From the NCBI RefSeq assembly GCF_021088345.1, contig NZ_CP088156.1:2976001-3040000 (forward strand): DNA of 64,000 nucleotides. The letters are read 5' to 3'. Positions 62,572 to 64,000 of this stretch are shown here, one piece after another (position 1 is the stretch's first letter; the number at the start of each line of letters is the position of its first letter). Position numbers and translations under genes: made by a program. The notes beneath the pieces were generated by a model that was not told where the DNA came from, made no database searches, and worked only from the letters and a program-made list of their open reading frames with translations. Origin of the DNA: Bradyrhizobium ontarionense (GTDB lineage Bacteria; Pseudomonadota; Alphaproteobacteria; Rhizobiales; Xanthobacteraceae).

Positions 62572-64000
62572 CTACGCGTGCACCTCGTGACCGAGCGCCT
62601 GGGCCAGCACGCGTCCCAGCATGCCGGCCTGCGATGCGCTGCCGCGCCAGGCCACGATCTGATCGGGACGGATCAGCGCGAGATCCGCTTCGTAGAGATC
62701 GCGCAAGGCGCGCGGCAAGGTGATGACCTTCACGTCGGCGCACAACGGCCGCGCCGCGTCACGCAGCTGATCCTCATCAAAGTCGCAGCCTTCGCACCTC
62801 AGCAGGGTCCATTCGAATCCGAACCGGTCATACAACGAGACGCCCTGCTCCAGCCAGGCATGCGGCGCGCGGCCGCCGGGACAGGCGCTCGGCACGTAGA
62901 CATTGGCGGCATCCGGCGGCGGTTGCGTGCCGTCGGAGACGATGATCGGCGAGCCGTCGTAGCGGCCGCCGAAGGTGATGCCGGGAATATTGAACTCGGC
63001 GCGCGCATGCTGGTCGAGATAGGCGCCGGCGATGCGCCGCGCCTCAGCGCCGGCCGCCGTCGCGTCCTCGATCTCGGGCACCGCGGCAAACAGGCCGAGC
63101 GAATCCGCAAAGCGGCGCGCATAGTCGGTATTGCGCAGCGCCACCGGGCGGCGCTCGGCCGCATAGCTGTCGAGCAAGGACACCGGACTGATACCCTTGA
63201 CGACGTGAGCGAGCTTCCAGCCGAGATTGACGGCGTCCTCGATCGCGGTGTTGTAGCCGAGCCCGCCGGTCGGCGTGAACAGATGCGCCGCATCACCGCC
63301 GAGAAACACCCGGCCGCGTTGCATGCGATCGGCGACCAGCGCGTGGCCCGCGGTCCAGGTGAGATGCGACAGCACCTCGCACGGCACGGCTGCGCCGCAG
63401 GCGCGCTGAAACGCCGCCTTGGCGTCATCAGCGCTGATTGCGCTCTCGTCCTCGCCGGGCCGCAGCTGGGTGTGGAAGGCGAATTCGTCGCGCCCGTTCA
63501 CCGCGGCCATGAAGGCACGGCGGTCGCGATTGAAGCAGACATACATCCAGGCCTTGGCGTGAGGAATGCTTTGGTAGAACTCCGGCGACCGGAGATACAC
63601 GGCGAGCATGCGGCCGCCCATGAAGTCGCGCTGAACGCCGGTGGTCCCGCCATAGGAGATGCCGAGCGACTGGCGCACCAGCGAGCGCGGGCCGTCGGCA
63701 CCGATCAGGAAATCCGCCGCGACCTGGAAGCGCGCGCCGTCGCTGAGGCGCTCGACCTCGGCCGTGATGCCGTCATCATTGGCGATATAGCCTGAAAGCC
63801 GATGACCGTAATGCAGCTGGATGCCCGCAAGCTGCTCTGCATGCCGGCGCAGGATCGCCTCGACGAATTTCTGCGACACCCGATGCGGCAGCTCGGCCGC
63901 GCTCCAGGAACCGGACAGGCCTTCCACGAGCTCCGTCGCGCGCGCCGCCGACGGCAGCTGGAAGCGTGCCAGCTCATAGCTCGTGTAGCGGGTGAAATAG
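62572..64000 (-). CDS. FAD-dependent aromatic monooxygenase (5' end outside window)
   Basis: The reading frame stays open to the window edge, so the N-terminus with the first FAD-binding Rossmann motif is missing; about 475 residues are seen. Present are the DG motif (DFLIGADGPRSLVRQSLGI) and the second FAD motif GRVFLGGDAAHLFTPTGGLGYNT. A C-terminal thioredoxin-like domain follows (LLRCEGCDFDEDQL, ADLALIRPDQIVAWRG). This is the class A PheA/MhpA-type layout, which hydroxylates phenolic compounds with NAD(P)H. A GTG at 63927 is internal, not the start. Substrate unknown. Confidence 0.88.
   Translation of the reverse strand, partial: YFTRYTSYELARFQLPSAARATELVEGLSGSWSAAELPHRVSQKFVEAILRRHAEQLAGIQLHYGHRLSGYIANDDGITAEVERLSDGARFQVAADFLIGADGPRSLVRQSLGISYGGTTGVQRDFMGGRMLAVYLRSPEFYQSIPHAKAWMYVCFNRDRRAFMAAVNGRDEFAFHTQLRPGEDESAISADDAKAAFQRACGAAVPCEVLSHLTWTAGHALVADRMQRGRVFLGGDAAHLFTPTGGLGYNTAIEDAVNLGWKLAHVVKGISPVSLLDSYAAERRPVALRNTDYARRFADSLGLFAAVPEIEDATAAGAEARRIAGAYLDQHARAEFNIPGITFGGRYDGSPIIVSDGTQPPPDAANVYVPSACPGGRAPHAWLEQGVSLYDRFGFEWTLLRCEGCDFDEDQLRDAARPLCADVKVITLPRALRDLYEADLALIRPDQIVAWRGSASQAGMLGRVLAQALGHEVHA

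Overview
The window looks like a piece of chromosome from a Bradyrhizobium-type alphaproteobacterium. It is GC-rich throughout, with dense families of nested palindromic intergenic repeats, a DUF3551 secreted protein, an IS110-type insertion sequence, and two exact matches to the EcfG general-stress promoter (GGAAC-N17-CGTT) directly upstream of small genes. No rRNA, tRNA or CRISPR array was seen.

Layout. (1) 338-9319, minus strand: one long gene train with pxpA, a biotin carboxyl carrier protein, a biotin carboxylase, pxpB and pxpC (a 5-oxoprolinase / urea-amidolyase-like set). It is followed by a ribose-type ABC importer with a TorT-like binding protein and an aldose-1-epimerase-like protein. 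A LysR gene diverges from it at 9606. (2) 10857-24916: a nicotinate degradation locus. It holds an enamidase (plus), a minus-strand train from 20604 to 12323 (6-hydroxynicotinate reductase, UPF0280/ApbE-like protein, DUF1185 protein, branched-chain-type ABC importer, MarR regulator), and a divergent two-gene nicotinate dehydrogenase (2Fe-2S subunit plus molybdopterin/tri-haem cytochrome c subunit). A 16-bp palindrome is shared by the enamidase and reductase promoters. The pathway appears to join an aerobic, cytochrome-linked first step to the reductive branch known from the anaerobe Eubacterium barkeri. (3) 25070-33160, plus: an IclR regulator, a polyamine-type ABC importer, an AroM-family protein, a DUF917 protein and a HyuA-like protein form an uncharacterised catabolic operon that may act on cyclic amides. 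(4) 33171-36356: nicotinamidase, small proteins and an ALDH7-type aldehyde dehydrogenase. (5) 36357-38454: a repeat-rich region holding an IS110 transposase.

(6) 38455-46208: mixed housekeeping and accessory genes: two LysE-type exporters, a GNAT acetyltransferase, an orphan 95-aa protein, a DUF899 protein, a serine acetyltransferase flanked by direct repeats, a soluble triple-PAS chemotaxis receptor and a small NTPase. (7) 46314-53011: a malonate utilisation locus: GntR regulator (MatR-like), TRAP transporter, malonyl-CoA decarboxylase and malonyl-CoA synthetase. The spacer between regulator and transporter contains three sites resembling the MatR operator. (8) 53138-64000: DoxX, a hybrid histidine kinase overlapping a KaiC-like ATPase, a YihY/BrkB membrane protein, the DUF3551 protein, a GNAT, a serine hydrolase, a membrane-anchored AraC regulator and a flavin monooxygenase cut by the window edge.

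The most interesting content is the hybrid nicotinate pathway and its likely dedicated flavin-attachment protein, the IclR/AroM/DUF917/HyuA operon, and the palindromic regulatory sites that tie genes into regulons. Function calls rest on motifs and remembered family sequences; no database search was run.
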